A DNA stretch of 64,000 nucleotides from Afifella aestuarii (GCF_004023665.1 NZ_SAUF01000002.1:1054001-1118000); one strand, 5' to 3'; positions 28,983 through 39,534 are shown, numbered from the stretch's first letter. Numbers and translations: made by a program. The notes: generated by a model not told the origin, from the sequence alone.

Positions 28983-30362
28983 ATGCCGTCACCGCATATT
29001 GTCCTTGCTGCCGTGCTCGCAGGCCTCATCGCGCTCGGCGCTGGGGCCTTGTTCGTGCATCAATCGCTTGAAGGCTCGCTCCCACGCGAGGCGGGGCAGA
29101 CGACAGACGTGGCCCGGCAGGACACCAACGAAGGTGCAGAGCTCCAAAATCCTCCGGGCGACAAGGCGGACAAGGAAAGCGCCGTCGCATCGACCGGCGA
29201 AGGGGAGGCCACGTCTCCCTCAACTTCCTCAGCGGCTTCGCCGCTCGGTTTGACCGGAACCCTCTCGGGCAAAGCCTCCGAGACGGAAGACGGCATCGGC
29301 TTCGATGTGGTGCGTGTCGAGCCGACGGGTGAGGCGGTGATCGCCGGCCGAGCGCATCCGAATGCACGTGTCGAAATTCTTTCCAACGGCAAGGTCGTCG
29401 CCTCTGCGAAAGCCAACGCCGCAGGCTCCTTCGTTGCCGTTCCAGAACGGCCGCTCGCACCCGGCAGCCACGATCTCAGCCTCCGCGTGACACAGGAAGA
29501 GGGCGGATCCACCGAAGAGGCGGAAGAGCGCGTTGCGATCGTGGTGCCCGAGACGCCGGAGGGCGATGTTCTGGTCGTCGCCGAGGCGCCTGGCCGGGCG
29601 AGCGAGGTGCTTGTAGCGCCCCGCCAGACGGCTGGTGGCGAAGCGCCCGATGGAGACGAGCAAATCGCGTCCGTCTCTTTGGACGGGACCGACAATCCTG
29701 TGGCGCGCGGGTCATCCGAAACAGGAGATGCGGGCGCCCCAAAAGACCACGGGCGCGACGAGCAGGGCGCACCCGCCGAGGCGAGGCCTATCGCGCAAGA
29801 GGGCGGCGAGGCTGCCGCCACCGGCCAGCAGGAGCTTGCGGTCGAGGCAGTCGAAACCGATTCCGGCACGATGTATGTGGCCGGGGCCGGCGAGCCCGGC
29901 ACCACGGTGCGTGTCTATGTCGACAATGCGCCGCTCGCTGAGACGCAGGTCAATGAAGGCGGCCGCTGGGTTGTGCAGTCGAAGAAAGAACTGGCCGAAG
30001 GCGAGGTCGCCGTGCGCGCCGATCAGCTGGCCTCGTCCGGCGCCGATGTGACGGCGCGCTCCGAAGTGGAGTTCACCCGGACACTCGAAGATGGTGCTTT
30101 GGTTCCGGTGGCCGGAACCGCGAGCGGCGGATCGGTTGCCGTGGACGGCGAACTTGCCGCGCCGCGCTCCATCATTATCCGCCGAGGCGACAATCTGTGG
30201 ACGCTGTCGCGCCGGAATTACGGGCAGGGCATTCGCTATACGACGATCTATGCGGCGAACCAGGATCAAATCCGCAATCCCGACCTCATCTATCCTGGCC
30301 AGGTTTTCACTCTCCCGACGCGCGATAAGAGCTGGGACGGAGAGGCAGACGGCGCGGGCTAG
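28983..30362 (+). CDS. Membrane-anchored LysM protein with Ig-like repeats
   Basis: This 459-residue protein has an N-terminal membrane anchor (PHIVLAAVLAGLIALGAGAL), an acidic Ala/Glu/Gly-rich linker, and two Ig-like beta domains (about 95-180, GEAVIAGRAHPNARVEIL; about 290-375, GTMYVAGAGEPGTTVRVYV). A C-terminal LysM domain (about 398-452, RRGDNLWTLSRRNYGQGIRYTTIYAAN and YPGQVFTLP) should bind peptidoglycan. It is anchored in the inner membrane facing the periplasm. Similar proteins are common in Hyphomicrobiales. A GTG 30 bases upstream is an alternative start. Confidence 0.88.
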   Translation: MPSPHIVLAAVLAGLIALGAGALFVHQSLEGSLPREAGQTTDVARQDTNEGAELQNPPGDKADKESAVASTGEGEATSPSTSSAASPLGLTGTLSGKASETEDGIGFDVVRVEPTGEAVIAGRAHPNARVEILSNGKVVASAKANAAGSFVAVPERPLAPGSHDLSLRVTQEEGGSTEEAEERVAIVVPETPEGDVLVVAEAPGRASEVLVAPRQTAGGEAPDGDEQIASVSLDGTDNPVARGSSETGDAGAPKDHGRDEQGAPAEARPIAQEGGEAAATGQQELAVEAVETDSGTMYVAGAGEPGTTVRVYVDNAPLAETQVNEGGRWVVQSKKELAEGEVAVRADQLASSGADVTARSEVEFTRTLEDGALVPVAGTASGGSVAVDGELAAPRSIIIRRGDNLWTLSRRNYGQGIRYTTIYAANQDQIRNPDLIYPGQVFTLPTRDKSWDGEADGAG

Positions 30363-30521
30363 TCTTTGGTGAGGACGAGGTTGGCGCGCCGTTCGTCCCC
30401 GCCGTGCAATCGCTCGCAAACGCGGGGGCACTTGTTGGACCTCGCGATCTTCCGGCCTATATGAGCCGTCCTCAGAACGAACGCCGCCCGCCAATCGGTG
30501 GTGGCCCAACCCGATCACACG

Positions 30522-32435
30522 ATGTCCGACGCCAATACGCCTGCCGGCCAGCCGCGCATTTCGGCTGCGCGCGGCCATACCTTTCACACCCTGCGCAATC
30601 TCTGGCCCTATATGTGGCCGGCCGACCGCCCCGATCTGAAGAAGCGGGTGCTGTGGGCCGTGCTGGCGCTGCTCGCGGCCAAGGTCATCACCGTCCTCGT
30701 GCCCTACGCCTTCAAATGGGTGACGGATGCGCTGGCCGGCGAAGGCGGCGGGCCCGCCTATCTGCCGGCCTTTCTGGTGGCGCCGGTGATGCTCGTCGTC
30801 GCCTACAATTTCGGACGTATCCTGACGGTCGCCTTCAATCAGATGCGCGATGCCTTGTTTGCGCGTGTCGGCCAGCATGCCGTCCGTCAGCTCGCCTGGA
30901 AGACCTTCCGGCATCTGCATCAGCTCTCGCTGCGCTTCCATCTGGCGCGTCGCACCGGCGGCCTGTCACGGGTGATCGAGCGCGGCACCAAGGGCATCGA
31001 GACGATCGTGCGCTTCACGATCCTGAACTCCGTTCCGACGGTGATCGAGTTCGCGCTGACGGCCGCGGTGATCTGGTACAATTTCTCCTGGGTCTATGTG
31101 GCAATCATCGCCGTGACCCTGTGGGCCTATGTGCTCTTCACGGTGCGTGCGAGCGACTGGCGCATCTCTATTCGCCGCGAGATGAACGATTCCGACACGG
31201 ACGCCAATTCCAAGGCGATAGATTCGCTTCTCAACTTCGAGACCGTCAAATATTTCGGCAACGAAGCCATGGAGACGGAGCGTTTCGACGGTGCCATGAG
31301 CCGCTATGAAATGGCTGCGACCAAGACCTGGACGTCGCTCGCCTGGCTCAATTTCGGTCAAACGGTGATCTTTTCGATCGGCATGGCGGTTTCCATGATC
31401 CTGTCGGCGCGCGCCGTCATGGCGGGCACGCAGACGGTCGGCGATTTCGTCATGATCAACGCGTTGTTGATGCAGCTTTCCGTGCCTCTCAATTTCATCG
31501 GTTTCGTCTACCGCGAGATCAAGCAGGGTCTCGTCGACATCGAAGCGATGTTCCAGCTTCTCGATGTCGATCCGGAGATCCGTGACAAGAAAGATGCGCC
31601 GGCTCTTCGTGTGGAGGAGGGCGCGATCGCCTTCGAACACGTGTCTTTCGCCTACGACCCGGAACGCCCGATCCTGAAGAATGTCAGTTTCGAAGTGCCA
31701 GCGGGCGGCACGCTTGCGATCGTCGGGCCCTCAGGCGCCGGCAAATCGACGATCTCGCGGCTTCTCTTCCGTTTCTACGATGTCACCGGCGGCCGCATCA
31801 CGATCGACGGGCAGGATCTGCGCGACGTCGAGCAGGACAGTGTGCGCGCCGCGATCGGCATGGTCCCGCAGGATACGGTGCTGTTCAACGACACGATCGG
31901 CTACAACATCCGCTACGGGCGTTACGACGCTAGCCGCGACGAGGTGAAGGACGCCGCGCGCATGGCGCAGATTGCGGGCTTCATCGAGAGCCTGCCCGAA
32001 GGATACGACACGCCTGTCGGCGAGCGCGGGCTGAAGCTTTCGGGCGGTGAAAAACAGCGTGTGGCGATCGCCCGCACCATCCTGAAAGGACCGCCGATCC
32101 TCATTCTCGACGAGGCGACCTCGGCGCTCGATACGGCAACCGAGCAGGATATCCAGACGGCGCTCGACCGCGTCTCTCAGAACCGCACGACTTTGGTCAT
32201 CGCGCACCGCCTGTCGACCGTGGTCTCGGCCGATCAGATCCTGGTGCTGAAGGCGGGCGAAGTGGTGGAGCGCGGCACACATATCGAACTCATGGAGCGC
32301 GGCGGCGTTTATGCCGATATGTGGGCGCGCCAGCGCGAAGCCGACGAGGCGGCAGAGCGCCTGCGCGAGAGCGGCGTCTCGGAGGAGGACTATCTTCCCA
32401 GCCTGCGCACCGATCCGGAGGCAGATAATCTGTGA
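30522..32435 (+). CDS. Atm1-type ABC transporter (fused permease and ATPase)
   Basis: The 637-residue half-transporter has six membrane helices (about 30-320) followed by an ABC ATPase: Walker [10 protein letters not shown], signature LSGGEKQR, Walker [13 protein letters not shown], and H-loop IAHRLST. The N-terminal part ([13 protein letters not shown]) and the [12 protein letters not shown]-like stretch ([20 protein letters not shown]) identify the Atm1/ABCB7/HMT group. That group exports glutathione or sulfur/metal conjugates linked to Fe-S and heavy-metal handling. A GTG at 30498 is an alternative start. Confidence 0.92.
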   Translation: MSDANTPAGQPRISAARGHTFHTLRNLWPYMWPADRPDLKKRVLWAVLALLAAKVITVLVPYAFKWVTDALAGEGGGPAYLPAFLVAPVMLVVAYNFGRILTVAFNQMRDALFARVGQHAVRQLAWKTFRHLHQLSLRFHLARRTGGLSRVIERGTKGIETIVRFTILNSVPTVIEFALTAAVIWYNFSWVYVAIIAVTLWAYVLFTVRASDWRISIRREMNDSDTDANSKAIDSLLNFETVKYFGNEAMETERFDGAMSRYEMAATKTWTSLAWLNFGQTVIFSIGMAVSMILSARAVMAGTQTVGDFVMINALLMQLSVPLNFIGFVYREIKQGLVDIEAMFQLLDVDPEIRDKKDAPALRVEEGAIAFEHVSFAYDPERPILKNVSFEVPAGGTLAIVGPSGAGKSTISRLLFRFYDVTGGRITIDGQDLRDVEQDSVRAAIGMVPQDTVLFNDTIGYNIRYGRYDASRDEVKDAARMAQIAGFIESLPEGYDTPVGERGLKLSGGEKQRVAIARTILKGPPILILDEATSALDTATEQDIQTALDRVSQNRTTLVIAHRLSTVVSADQILVLKAGEVVERGTHIELMERGGVYADMWARQREADEAAERLRESGVSEEDYLPSLRTDPEADNL

Positions 32436-32528
32436 AGTGTGGACAATCGGCCACCGCTACACACGACCGCATGGACAGCTTGCAATGCGGGCTTAACCAT
32501 CCGGCCCGAAAGACGTAAGGGGGTGGCC

Positions 32529-33254
32529 ATGGAAATTTGGCGGACTATCAAGAAGTCGATCCCGGCCGTGAATTCGGCGGGCTATCCGTTTATTGGCAGC
32601 GCGCTTGTCATCGCGATCGTTGCAGGCCTGATCTCGAGCTTCCTGTTCTGGGCCCTTCTCGGCCTGACGATCTGGCTGGTGATTTTCTTCCGCGATCCCG
32701 AGCGCGTGCCGCCCGACGGCGAGGGCCTCGTCCTGTCCCCGGCCGATGGTCGTATCGAGCCGGTCACGCAGGCCGTCCCGCCAGCCGAGCTCGAAATGGG
32801 CACGGTTCCGATGACGCGCGTATCGGTGTTCCTGTCGATCTTCGATTGCCATGTGAACCGCACGCCGGTTTCCGGCAAGGTCAACCGCATCGCCTACAAG
32901 CCCGGCAAATTCGTCAACGCCGACCTCAATAAGTCGAGCGAAGAGAACGAGCGCAACTCGCTTCTCGTCGATGCCGGCGGCCAGGACGTTGGTGTGGTGC
33001 AGATCGCGGGCCTCATCGCCCGCCGTATCGTTTGCTGGACGAACGAAGGTGTGGTGCTCAAGGCGGGTGACCGCATCGGCATGATCCGCTTCGGCTCGCG
33101 GCTCGATGTGTACCTGCCGGCCGGTGCAGAGGTCGTCTGCAAGCCGGGTCAGCGGGCCATCGCCGGTGAAACGGTGATTGCGCGCCTCGGCACAGCGATT
33201 GCCCGCGCCCCGGTCGAACCGGGTGTCGGCACAACGACGCCGCCGGCGGTATGA
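32529..33254 (+). CDS. psd: Phosphatidylserine decarboxylase proenzyme
   Basis: Makes phosphatidylethanolamine from phosphatidylserine. This is the short (type II) form, 241 residues. It has an N-terminal membrane hairpin (about 20-55), PADGRIEPV, FDCHVNRTPVSG, and the self-cleavage site RFGSRLDVY, where Ser190 becomes the pyruvoyl group. The ATG at 32529 follows AAGGGGGTGG. It overlaps pssA by 4 bases, so the two steps of phosphatidylethanolamine synthesis are coupled. Confidence 0.95.
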   Translation: MEIWRTIKKSIPAVNSAGYPFIGSALVIAIVAGLISSFLFWALLGLTIWLVIFFRDPERVPPDGEGLVLSPADGRIEPVTQAVPPAELEMGTVPMTRVSVFLSIFDCHVNRTPVSGKVNRIAYKPGKFVNADLNKSSEENERNSLLVDAGGQDVGVVQIAGLIARRIVCWTNEGVVLKAGDRIGMIRFGSRLDVYLPAGAEVVCKPGQRAIAGETVIARLGTAIARAPVEPGVGTTTPPAV

Positions 33255-34123
33255 GGTTATTTCTGCCGGTCGACCCCGCCCGTCGTAGAAGGCGAAGGCG
33301 CCGGTTGAGGGCGCGCCCGGTCCCGTTCCGGGTCATGTTGCCCAGCATTGTCACGCTCCTCGCGCTTTGCGCGGGGTTGACGGCGATCAGGATGGGCGTC
33401 GAGGGCCGCTTTGAGCTGGCTATCGGCGCCATCATCCTTGCCGCCGTTCTCGACGGGGTGGACGGCCGCGTGGCGCGGCTTTTGCGCTCGCAATCCGATT
33501 TCGGCTCGCAGCTCGATTCGCTCGCCGATTTCGTCAATTTCGGCGTCGCCCCGGCCATCATTCTCTATTCCTGGCGGATGGACGAGCTCGGCTCTCTCGG
33601 TTGGATCGCCGCGCTCATCTTCGCCATTTGCGGGGCGCTGCGGCTGGCGCGCTTCAATGCCGCGCTCGTTGGAGAGCAGCCGCCCGCCTGGCATTCCGAA
33701 TTTTTTGTGGGCGTTCCGGCTCCCGCCGGCGCCGTCACGGTGCTCCTGCCTCTCACCTTGTGGAAGATTGGGCTGCCGGTGCCGGAAGGCGCGGCCATTC
33801 TCGTGGCCACCTACACGGTGGCGATCGGGCTTTTGATGGTGAGCCGCCTGCCGACGCTGTCCGGCAAAAAGATCGGCACGGCGATCCCGCGCGAATCCGT
33901 CCTCCCGGTTCTTGTCGTGAGCGTCTTCGTGATCGCCCTCCTGGTGAGCTACACTTGGTCGGTTCTGGCGATCGGCGCGATCCTCTATCTCGCGCATCTG
34001 CCCTTTGCCTGGAAGCGCTTCGAACAGCGCCGCCGCGCCTTCAGCGGCCATCAGGGCCAGAATGGATCTGCAGGGGGCGCTGAACGGCCGGCAGCGGGCG
34101 AGGGACAAAGCCCGAAAGACTAA
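33251..34123 (+). CDS. pssA: CDP-diacylglycerol--serine O-phosphatidyltransferase
   Basis: Forms phosphatidylserine from CDP-diacylglycerol and serine in the inner membrane. The 290-residue protein carries the CDP-alcohol phosphotransferase motif with acidic residues D68, D71, D89 and D93 (DGVDGRVAR then GSQLDSLAD) and about eight hydrophobic helices. The N terminus is very Arg-rich (RRRRRRRR at 11-18) and the C-terminal tail is polar. It starts inside the psd stop codon (ATGA). Confidence 0.95.
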   Translation: MRLFLPVDPARRRRRRRRLRARPVPFRVMLPSIVTLLALCAGLTAIRMGVEGRFELAIGAIILAAVLDGVDGRVARLLRSQSDFGSQLDSLADFVNFGVAPAIILYSWRMDELGSLGWIAALIFAICGALRLARFNAALVGEQPPAWHSEFFVGVPAPAGAVTVLLPLTLWKIGLPVPEGAAILVATYTVAIGLLMVSRLPTLSGKKIGTAIPRESVLPVLVVSVFVIALLVSYTWSVLAIGAILYLAHLPFAWKRFEQRRRAFSGHQGQNGSAGGAERPAAGEGQSPKD

Positions 34124-34261
34124 AAGAAGTCGCCCGTGAGGTCGACGGCGAGCGATCTCCTGCGAAGGTGGTCTGTTCGCAGCCCGCCTCTTCAGTGTCT
34201 TTGCGGACCGTCGCCTGGGTTCCTCGCAAAATCCCTGCCGTCTCTATCCGTTGTTCATTTC

Positions 34262-37200
34262 TCACTCTGCCGCATCGGGGAGAGAATAGCTGCCCGTGTC
34301 TCCCGGCTTGCGCTTGCGCCTTGGCCGCGCCGGGGCGAGGGGGAGCTCTTCCTGCGCGGCGGGTGATCCCGTCTCCTCCGCCTGATCCTTCTTGAACAAG
34401 CGCGCGAGATTGATCGGCAGCGCAAGCAGCACCGGCACCAGGATCAAGGTGAGCACGGTGGAGAAGGCGAGGCCGGAGATGACGGCCGTCGACAATTGCA
34501 CCCACCACACCGAGGTGATCGAGCCGACCGCGACGATGCGGTTGAAGAAGTCGAAATTCACCTGCGTCGCCATCGGGATGAGGCCGGCGATGGTGGTGAT
34601 GGTGGTGAGCAGGATAGGCCTCAGGCGCTGTGCTGCCGTCTTCAGGATGGCCTCCTGCGGCTCGACCCCTTCGGAGCGCATGCGGTTGTAGGTGTCGATC
34701 AGGACGATGGCGTTGTTCACCACGATGCCGGCGAGCGCCATGATGCCCGTGCCCGTCATGATGACGGAGAGCTTCTGCCCGGTGATGACCATGCCGATAA
34801 GGGCGCCCGCTGCTGCGAGGATGATGGTCAGGAGCGTGATGCCCGTCTGCCAGAACGAATTGAACTGGGTGATCAGGATGAGCGCCATCAGAAACAGCGA
34901 AGCGGCAAACGCCTTGCCGAGAAAAGCCTCGGCTTCCGCCTGATCTTCGTCGGCGCCGCGGAAGCGGAAATGCACCCCGTCCGGCCAGGATTGCTTGTCG
35001 AGCCAGGCCTGAATCTCTCCGACCTTGCCGTCGACCGTGGCGCCGTCCGTCTTGTCGACCGCAGCCTTCACGCTCATGGCGTAAAGCCCGTCCTTGCGGG
35101 TGATGGAGGAGACTTTTGGCTTTGCTTCCCGGGTAACGAAATTGGCGATCGGCACCTGGCCGTTCGTCGTTCTGAGGCGCAGCTGGTCGAGGCGGTCGAG
35201 TGAGCGCTGATCCTCCGGCAGGCGTACGCGGATATCGAGCTCGTCGTCGGCGTCGTCGGGGCGGTACTTGCCGATGAGAACGCCGTTGGTGACGAGCTGG
35301 ATCATCGATCCGACGGAGGCGATGCCGGCGTTGAAACGGCCGGCCTCTTCACGGTCGATCGTCAATTCCCATTCGATGCCGGGAAGAGGCGTGTCGTCTT
35401 CCACGTCGAGGAGACCCGGAAACTGATCGAACTCGGCGCGGACCTGTCTGGTGGCGGCAAGCACCTGATCGTAGCTGCGGGCGGTGACTTCCAGTTTGAT
35501 GTCTTTGCCGGTCGGCGGCCCGCCTTCAATGCGCCGCGGTTCGACCTTGATGCCCGGAATCGACGCGGTGCGCCGGCGCAGCTCCGCCTCCATTTCCTGC
35601 CAGGGGCGGCGCTCTGAGAAATCGAGAAGTTCAAGATTGAGCTCCCCGATGAGATCCTCCGGCTTGTCACTCACCCCGTCGAGGCTCTCTCCGCCGCCAC
35701 CACCATTCGGATAGGCGTTGGTGACAACGCTTTCCACGCCCGGCAGATCGAGCACAACGGCCTCGACCTGCGAGACGAGCGCGAGCGCCTCATTGGCGGA
35801 AAGATTGCCGCGCCCGGAGACGAGAACGGTCGTGACGTCCGGCTCCTCGTCGACAAAGAACTCCACGCCCTGGTTGTGGCGCGCAAAGCCGACGAAGATC
35901 GAAACGATCAGCCCGGCCATGACGAGGATGACGGCGACATTTCCGACGAGCGAGCCCGTGAGCCCGTGCAGGAAGCGCACATAGGCGCCCGTGAAACCCG
36001 GGACTTTCTCCGGATCGAGATCGGCTTCGGCAGACAGATGGGCGGCAGTGCTCGGATGGGAATGCGAGCGGCGAAAACGCACGATGCGGCGGGCAAGGCC
36101 GCGCGAAGCCCAGAAGACGAAACCTCCGAGGACGAGCGCGAACAGAAGACCGAGCGCCGTCACGGCCATCTGTGGCATGCCGGAGAGAGCGGCTGCGAGC
36201 GGTTCTGATACGAGGAGAAGGGTGATGACGGCGGCGGCAAGGCCCGCAGTGGCGGCGAGCAGGCCCGCGGCGCGTGGCGCCATCCAATCGGCGACGCCTG
36301 CCACGAAGCCGCCGGTCGCCGGCATGAAGATCATCGCCGTCACCAGCGAGGCGGACAGCACGATGATCACCATGATCGGCAGATAGCTCATGAATTCGCC
36401 GGAGACGCCGGGCCACAGAAGCATCGGCAGGAAGGCTGCGAGCGTTGTCGCGGTCGACGAGACGATCGGCCAGAACATGAGCTTGGCGGCCCGGATATAG
36501 GCCTCCTGCTTGTCCATGCCCTCTTCGATCTTCCGGTCGGCGTATTCGACGATGATGATCGCTCCGTCGACGAGCATGCCGACGGTGAGGACGAGGCCGA
36601 ACATCACCATCATGTTCACCGTCATGCCAACCAGGCCGACGATCAGAAAACCGATCATGAAGGAGGTCGGGATGGCGAGGCCGACGAGGAGCGCGGAGCG
36701 CAGGCCGAGAGTCGCCAGCACCACGATCATGACGAGAAGGATCGCCGTCATGATGGACGATTGCAGCGAGCCCAGCACCTCGTAGATGAAGCTCGACTGG
36801 TCGAGCAGATAGTGGATCTGGACGCTCTTGGGCCAGTCTTTGGTTGCTGCGGCGACGACCTCTCGGACGCTGTCGTTGTTCTCGATGACGTTGGTGCCGA
36901 GACGTTTGACGACGTTGATGGCGATAGCCGGCTCGCCGTCGACACGGGTGAAATTGGTGGCGTCCTTGAAGGTGCGCTTGATCGTGGCGACGTCGCCCAG
37001 CGTGACGACGCCTTCGTCCTTCTGCTTGATCGGCAGCGAATAGACGTCGGCCGCTGTTTCGATCAGTCCGGGCACTTTGACGGAGAAGCGTCCGCGGCCC
37101 GTATCGAGGAAGCCCGCGGGGATCAGCTGGTTGTTGGCGCTGAGCGCGTTGAGAAGCTCTTCCTGGGTGATGTCGTAGGATTGCAGCTTCGCCATATCGA

Positions 37201-37759
37201 TGACGACTTCGAGCACTTCCTCGCGGTTGCCGTTGATGTCGGCGCGCAGAACCGTCGGGATGCTCTCGATCTCGTCTTGCAGCTTTTCCGCGAGCTTGAC
37301 GAGGGTTCGCTCCGGCACGTTGCCGGAGATCGCCACCGTAATCGTGGGAACGAGCGCGAAATTGGTCTCGACGATGAAAGGCTCTTCGGCCTCGGAGGGC
37401 AGGTCCGCCTGCGCCTGATCGACCTTGGCGCGGATATCGGCGAGCGCCCTGTCCTTATCGAAATCGACGTTGAATTCCAGCACGACGGCGGCATGGCCTT
37501 CGGAGGCAATGGCCGTCAGCTCCTTGAGGCCGTCGAGGCCGCGCAATTGCTTTTCGAGCGGGCGCACCAGAAGTCGCTCGGCATCTTCCGGCGAGACGCC
37601 CTGCTGCACGACGGACACGTAGAAGACCGGAATGTCGATGTCGGGATTGGCATCCTTCGGCACCGCCTGATAGGCGGCGATGCCGGCAAGAAGCGACACG
37701 AGCATCAATGTGATGACCGTGCGCGGCCGCCTCAGAATGCTCTCGAGAAGAGAGATCAT
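34262..37759 (-). CDS. RND efflux permease
   Basis: The 1165-residue resistance-nodulation-division pump is predicted to be an inner-membrane trimer driven by protons. It has two large periplasmic loops and the ACR_tran pattern throughout. At the helix-4 proton site it reads VGMLVDGAIIIVE (D398, G399) instead of the usual Asp-Asp pair. There is also an extra hydrophobic stretch of two possible helices (about 496-517 and 530-552) between the two halves, which makes it longer than AcrB. The start at 37759 follows GGAGG and overlaps the adaptor stop by 4 bases. The operon is padR-adaptor-pump, and no outer-membrane factor gene is adjacent. Confidence 0.93.
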   Translation of the reverse strand: MISLLESILRRPRTVITLMLVSLLAGIAAYQAVPKDANPDIDIPVFYVSVVQQGVSPEDAERLLVRPLEKQLRGLDGLKELTAIASEGHAAVVLEFNVDFDKDRALADIRAKVDQAQADLPSEAEEPFIVETNFALVPTITVAISGNVPERTLVKLAEKLQDEIESIPTVLRADINGNREEVLEVVIDMAKLQSYDITQEELLNALSANNQLIPAGFLDTGRGRFSVKVPGLIETAADVYSLPIKQKDEGVVTLGDVATIKRTFKDATNFTRVDGEPAIAINVVKRLGTNVIENNDSVREVVAAATKDWPKSVQIHYLLDQSSFIYEVLGSLQSSIMTAILLVMIVVLATLGLRSALLVGLAIPTSFMIGFLIVGLVGMTVNMMVMFGLVLTVGMLVDGAIIIVEYADRKIEEGMDKQEAYIRAAKLMFWPIVSSTATTLAAFLPMLLWPGVSGEFMSYLPIMVIIVLSASLVTAMIFMPATGGFVAGVADWMAPRAAGLLAATAGLAAAVITLLLVSEPLAAALSGMPQMAVTALGLLFALVLGGFVFWASRGLARRIVRFRRSHSHPSTAAHLSAEADLDPEKVPGFTGAYVRFLHGLTGSLVGNVAVILVMAGLIVSIFVGFARHNQGVEFFVDEEPDVTTVLVSGRGNLSANEALALVSQVEAVVLDLPGVESVVTNAYPNGGGGGESLDGVSDKPEDLIGELNLELLDFSERRPWQEMEAELRRRTASIPGIKVEPRRIEGGPPTGKDIKLEVTARSYDQVLAATRQVRAEFDQFPGLLDVEDDTPLPGIEWELTIDREEAGRFNAGIASVGSMIQLVTNGVLIGKYRPDDADDELDIRVRLPEDQRSLDRLDQLRLRTTNGQVPIANFVTREAKPKVSSITRKDGLYAMSVKAAVDKTDGATVDGKVGEIQAWLDKQSWPDGVHFRFRGADEDQAEAEAFLGKAFAASLFLMALILITQFNSFWQTGITLLTIILAAAGALIGMVITGQKLSVIMTGTGIMALAGIVVNNAIVLIDTYNRMRSEGVEPQEAILKTAAQRLRPILLTTITTIAGLIPMATQVNFDFFNRIVAVGSITSVWWVQLSTAVISGLAFSTVLTLILVPVLLALPINLARLFKKDQAEETGSPAAQEELPLAPARPRRKRKPGDTGSYSLPDAAE

Positions 37760-38895
37760 CGAATGGCCTCCGCCGCGCTCGCCGTGCCGGATGTCGAGGG
37801 CTTCATGGCGGCACTCTTCGGCCCCATCGCCTCCACCTTCTGCCCGCCGACAACGTATTCCTGGCCGACCGTGATGATGTCGACCTCGTCGGGAAGGCCG
37901 CTCACCCATACGCCTTCATCCGCCGGCGCGATGATTTCCACCGGCAGAAAATGCACGACATTGTCGGCGTCGACGGTGCGGACGCCGACTTCGCCAGCAT
38001 CGTTCAAGGTGAGATAAGACGGCGACAGGAGCTGTGCCCGGCCTTCGCCGAGCGGGATCGAGGCGCGCGCTGTCAGCCCATCGCGCACGGAGCGATCGGC
38101 ATTGGGCATCGTCATCTCGATGCGGAAGGTGCGCGTTTCCTCGTCGGCTGACGGCGCGATGTAACTGACCTTGCCCTCGCGGGTCTCACCGGAGATGAGC
38201 GTGATGTCGGCCTTTTGCCCCACCTTCAGATGGCCGATCTCCTGCTCGGCGACCTGGCCGATGACCTTCATCGGGTCGGCATCTATGATGGTGGCGCAGG
38301 TGCCGCCGAGGGCCACGACATCGCCGACATTGGCGATCGGGTCCTGCACCACTCCGCCGATCGGGGCGCGCACTTCGGTTCGTTGCAGCTCCAGTTCGGC
38401 CTCTTCGACGCGCGCCTGGGCGGCATCGACGGAGGCCTTGAGGGCCGGAATCTGGTTCTTCGCCGTATAGCCTTTGCCGGCCAGAGCCTGCTGCGCTTCG
38501 AGATCGACCTTCGCCTGTTCCAGTTGCGCGCGTGCCTGAGCGAGCTGGGCGCGTCTGGCCCCTCGCTCGATGACGCAGAGAAGGTCGCCCGGCATGACGC
38601 TCTTGCCCTTTTCGATGGGCCGCTCTTCGACGATGCCGCTCGTCTGCGCCTTCACCTCGACGAGATGATCGGCGGATGTGCGCCCGCGAATCTCAAGACG
38701 CGTCGTGCGCTCCTGGGCGACGTGCCGTTCCACCTGGACTTTGACGAGCTCGGATGCGCCCGCCTTTTCCCTCTCAGCGATGCTGTCGGGCGGATCTTTG
38801 GGTTCGCCGCCGATGATGATCGTGCCGCTCAGCATGTAGGCCGAGATGCCGACGGCGAGCGCGGTGGCGAGGACGTAGGAGAAGCGGATGCGCAT
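37756..38895 (-). CDS. RND periplasmic adaptor (membrane fusion protein)
   Basis: The 379-residue protein has an N-terminal membrane anchor (FSYVLATALAVGISAYML) and then lipoyl halves (TSGIVEERPIEKGKSVMPGDLLCVI and APIGGVVQDPIANVGDVVALGG) around a coiled-coil hairpin rich in Ala, Gln and Glu (about 115-170). Beta-barrel and membrane-proximal domains follow. It links the RND pump to an outer-membrane channel. It overlaps the pump gene by 4 bases and follows padR by 4 bases. Confidence 0.92.
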   Translation of the reverse strand: MRIRFSYVLATALAVGISAYMLSGTIIIGGEPKDPPDSIAEREKAGASELVKVQVERHVAQERTTRLEIRGRTSADHLVEVKAQTSGIVEERPIEKGKSVMPGDLLCVIERGARRAQLAQARAQLEQAKVDLEAQQALAGKGYTAKNQIPALKASVDAAQARVEEAELELQRTEVRAPIGGVVQDPIANVGDVVALGGTCATIIDADPMKVIGQVAEQEIGHLKVGQKADITLISGETREGKVSYIAPSADEETRTFRIEMTMPNADRSVRDGLTARASIPLGEGRAQLLSPSYLTLNDAGEVGVRTVDADNVVHFLPVEIIAPADEGVWVSGLPDEVDIITVGQEYVVGGQKVEAMGPKSAAMKPSTSGTASAAEAIR

Positions 38896-38899
38896 TTAT

Positions 38900-39484
38900 C
38901 TACTCCGCCGCGATGCGCGCGGCATGCCGCGAGCTGCCGGGCTGCGAGGGATCGGATGCAGCGCCAAGATCGGAACAGTTTTCAAGCTGATCGCGATGGG
39001 CGTGCAGATAGGCGAGGGCGTGTTCCATGCAGTCGAGGCCGTAATCGATCGCCCATTGCGGGCCGCCGCTGTGATTGCCTTGAGCGATCTGCCGCAATTT
39101 CGCGATGTCGGCCTCGATCTGCTCGATGCGATTGTCGATCGCGCGGCGCATGACAGGCTTTGGGAGAATATCGGCGTGCATGACGACGAGGAGAAACTCC
39201 GAACGAAAGACGTCGGGCGCAGGAAGGTCGAAGAGGCTGTCGACGAAGTGGGCCCGCCCTGCATCCGTAATGGCATAGACCTTTCGTGACGGTTTCCCCG
39301 GCTCGTCCTCTTTGCGGCAGGTGACGAAGCCTTCGCGCTCCAGCCGGTCGAGAGCGGGGTAGATCGAGCCGAAGCTCGCATCGACGAAATAGGCGTATTC
39401 GCCCTCGGTGGAGAGCTTCTTGATTTCGTAGCCTGTGGCTTCCCCGGCGAAGAGAATTGCCAGGCACAAAGTTCTGACGTTCAC
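38900..39484 (-). CDS. PadR-family transcriptional regulator
   Basis: The product is 194 residues. An N-terminal winged helix (NVRTLCLAILFAGEATGYEIKKLSTEGEYAYFVDASFGSIY in parts, LDRLEREGFVTCRKE) precedes the PadR C-terminal dimerisation helices (about 95-165). GTG at 39484 is the preferred start, because family members begin at the equivalent of VNVRTLCLAIL. The frame continues upstream without similarity. It is the first gene of the RND operon and probably its autoregulated repressor, with a ligand that may be a pump substrate. Confidence 0.9.
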   Translation of the reverse strand: MNVRTLCLAILFAGEATGYEIKKLSTEGEYAYFVDASFGSIYPALDRLEREGFVTCRKEDEPGKPSRKVYAITDAGRAHFVDSLFDLPAPDVFRSEFLLVVMHADILPKPVMRRAIDNRIEQIEADIAKLRQIAQGNHSGGPQWAIDYGLDCMEHALAYLHAHRDQLENCSDLGAASDPSQPGSSRHAARIAAE

Positions 39485-39498
39485 GTGTGACCTATTCT

Positions 39499-39534
39499 CG
39501 TTCGATACATGCTCGGGCGCGATATAATCGAACG
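39499..39534 (-). promoter_or_regulatory. Putative PadR operator/promoter
   Basis: The inverted repeat CGTTCGAT (39499-39506) and ATCGAACG (39527-39534), with 20 bases between, lies 15 bases upstream of the padR GTG. The spacer contains AT-rich hexamers (GATATAAT at 39521-39528). Position and symmetry suit an autoregulatory site, but no established PadR consensus is matched exactly. Confidence 0.4.
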
